NCBI GenBank assembly: GCA_000437595.1
Contig: FR899826.1
Coordinates: 6,288 to 12,128 of the forward strand
Length of the DNA: 5,841 bases
From: Faecalibacterium sp. CAG:74
GTDB lineage: Bacteria > Bacillota > Clostridia > Christensenellales > Aristaeellaceae
Direction: 5' to 3'
In this document: positions 5,316 to 5,841 of the stretch, in pieces
How positions within the stretch are numbered: position 1 is the stretch's first letter
Layout of the letters: each line of letters opens with the position of its first letter
Position numbers and translations under genes: made by a program
The notes under the pieces: generated by a model
The model's database searches: none
Told to the model about the DNA's origin: nothing
Seen by the model: the letters and a program-made list of their open reading frames with translations, nothing else

Positions 5316-5841
5316 CAGTTGTTGGTACTTAGCAGCACGTTTAGTTGGATATCAGGACGCTCCGCGATTCTGCCATACCTTCGGTCACTCACCTATCCTC
5401 TGGCAGATATCCTCTTTCGAGCAACTGCTTTCAACACGCCCGATTCCTGGCATGCTGTATTACCAGCAACCGCCAGACCCTTCCCTCTGTCGACTTTCAC
5501 TGACTTCTCTGGTACTATGGTCCAGACTGACTTCTGTGGATTCAGCCATGCCTTGCAGCATGGGTTACATCTTGCGATGCGTTCCCCACAGATCTCCCCG
5601 CATAAGGTACAATAGCCTTCATTCCATGTAGCCGCCGCATTTACGTGGCAGAGTCCGGGTAGTATGGGACTTTGACTTGTGTTGCAGTCTCGTCCGCTCT
5701 GCCCCGCCTTGTATGCGATTTCTGTTCGTCGGCTCAGAACTTTGCCTGCGGCTTCCTTCAGATTCCGCCTCACGACGGACACCCTTGCCTTCGGCTTTCT
5801 CCTTCCCGCTACCGGGCGGATTCGGGTCTTTCACCCTTTAG

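Larger units (their letters stand above)
5244..5841 (-). mobile_element. Group II intron, 3' portion, without a maturase ORF (5' end outside window)
   Basis: Read on the minus strand, this segment resembles bacterial group II introns. Domain I-type blocks include GGGTGAAAG, GCCGAAGGCAAGGGTGTCC, GAATCTGAAGGAAGC, GGGGAGATCTG and CACAGAAGTCAG, recognised from memory of intron RNAs that flank LtrA-type genes. Domains V (5282-5315) and VI (5244-5280) follow at the 3' end. The 3' splice site is at 5244/5245 (minus strand ...CCTACCCGATT). The 5' end, expected as GUGYG, is not in the window. Introns of this type normally hold a maturase/reverse transcriptase gene of about 400-600 codons in domain IV, just before domain V. 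Here only about 160-180 nt separate the domain I-III-like sequence from domain V, and no open frame with RT motifs exists. It would therefore need a maturase supplied in trans to splice or move. It sits 5 or 6 nt beyond the GH3 remnant's stop, in opposite orientation. Confidence 0.85.

Noticed and set aside
5393..5782. A 129-codon minus-strand frame inside the intron.
   Set aside because: It covers domain I-like RNA sequence and has no reverse transcriptase, maturase or endonuclease motif. Openness here is incidental.
1..5841. CRISPR arrays, tRNA or rRNA genes, tandem repeats, insertion-sequence ends, or a clearly novel defence system.
   Set aside because: No repeat-spacer pattern, tRNA-like cloverleaf, transposase frame or terminal inverted repeats were found by eye on either strand.

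Overview
The window looks like chromosomal DNA of a fairly GC-rich member of the Clostridia, probably a gut-type Oscillospirales or Christensenellales relative. The evidence is a BceS-type histidine kinase with its BceR-type regulator, ComEA-like and ComF-family proteins, purine-rich AGGAGG ribosome binding sites, and a DUF4340 protein of the kind that accompanies Gld-type ABC transporters in these bacteria. The placement comes from gene content only; no search was run.

Layout. (1) 2-1105: the 3' part of a DUF4340 gene that enters from outside the window, followed by a clear intrinsic terminator (1177-1220). (2) About 1234-4156: one transcription unit. It starts at an extended -10 promoter (1234-1262) and carries a short membrane-anchored helix-hairpin-helix protein (ComEA-like, GTG start at 1297), an OmpR-family response regulator (ATG at 1747), an intramembrane-sensing histidine kinase overlapping it by ATGA, and a ComF-family phosphoribosyltransferase-like protein. 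A 19-bp stem (4103-4152) closes it. (3) 4157-4361: no gene seen. (4) 4415-5238: a broken glycoside hydrolase family 3 gene. It keeps its RBS, most of a signal peptide, the N-terminal region and a C-terminal beta-sandwich-like domain, but has two frame breaks and has lost the whole catalytic middle. (5) 5244-5841: the 3' portion of a group II intron on the minus strand, with recognisable domains V and VI including the bulged branch-point A. It has no maturase ORF in the place where one normally sits, and its 5' end lies beyond the window.

How the parts relate. The kinase and regulator form a complete two-component system of the type that usually controls a peptide-antibiotic ABC exporter, yet no transporter is beside it here. 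Instead the pair lies between two competence-type genes, in a spacing that implies co-transcription. The right end of the window is a decay zone: a gutted polysaccharide-degrading enzyme gene, with a group II intron inserted in the opposite orientation 5 or 6 bases after its stop codon. The most noteworthy items are the ORF-less group II intron and the ComEA-like/two-component/ComF operon. I saw no CRISPR array, tRNA, rRNA or clearly new system.
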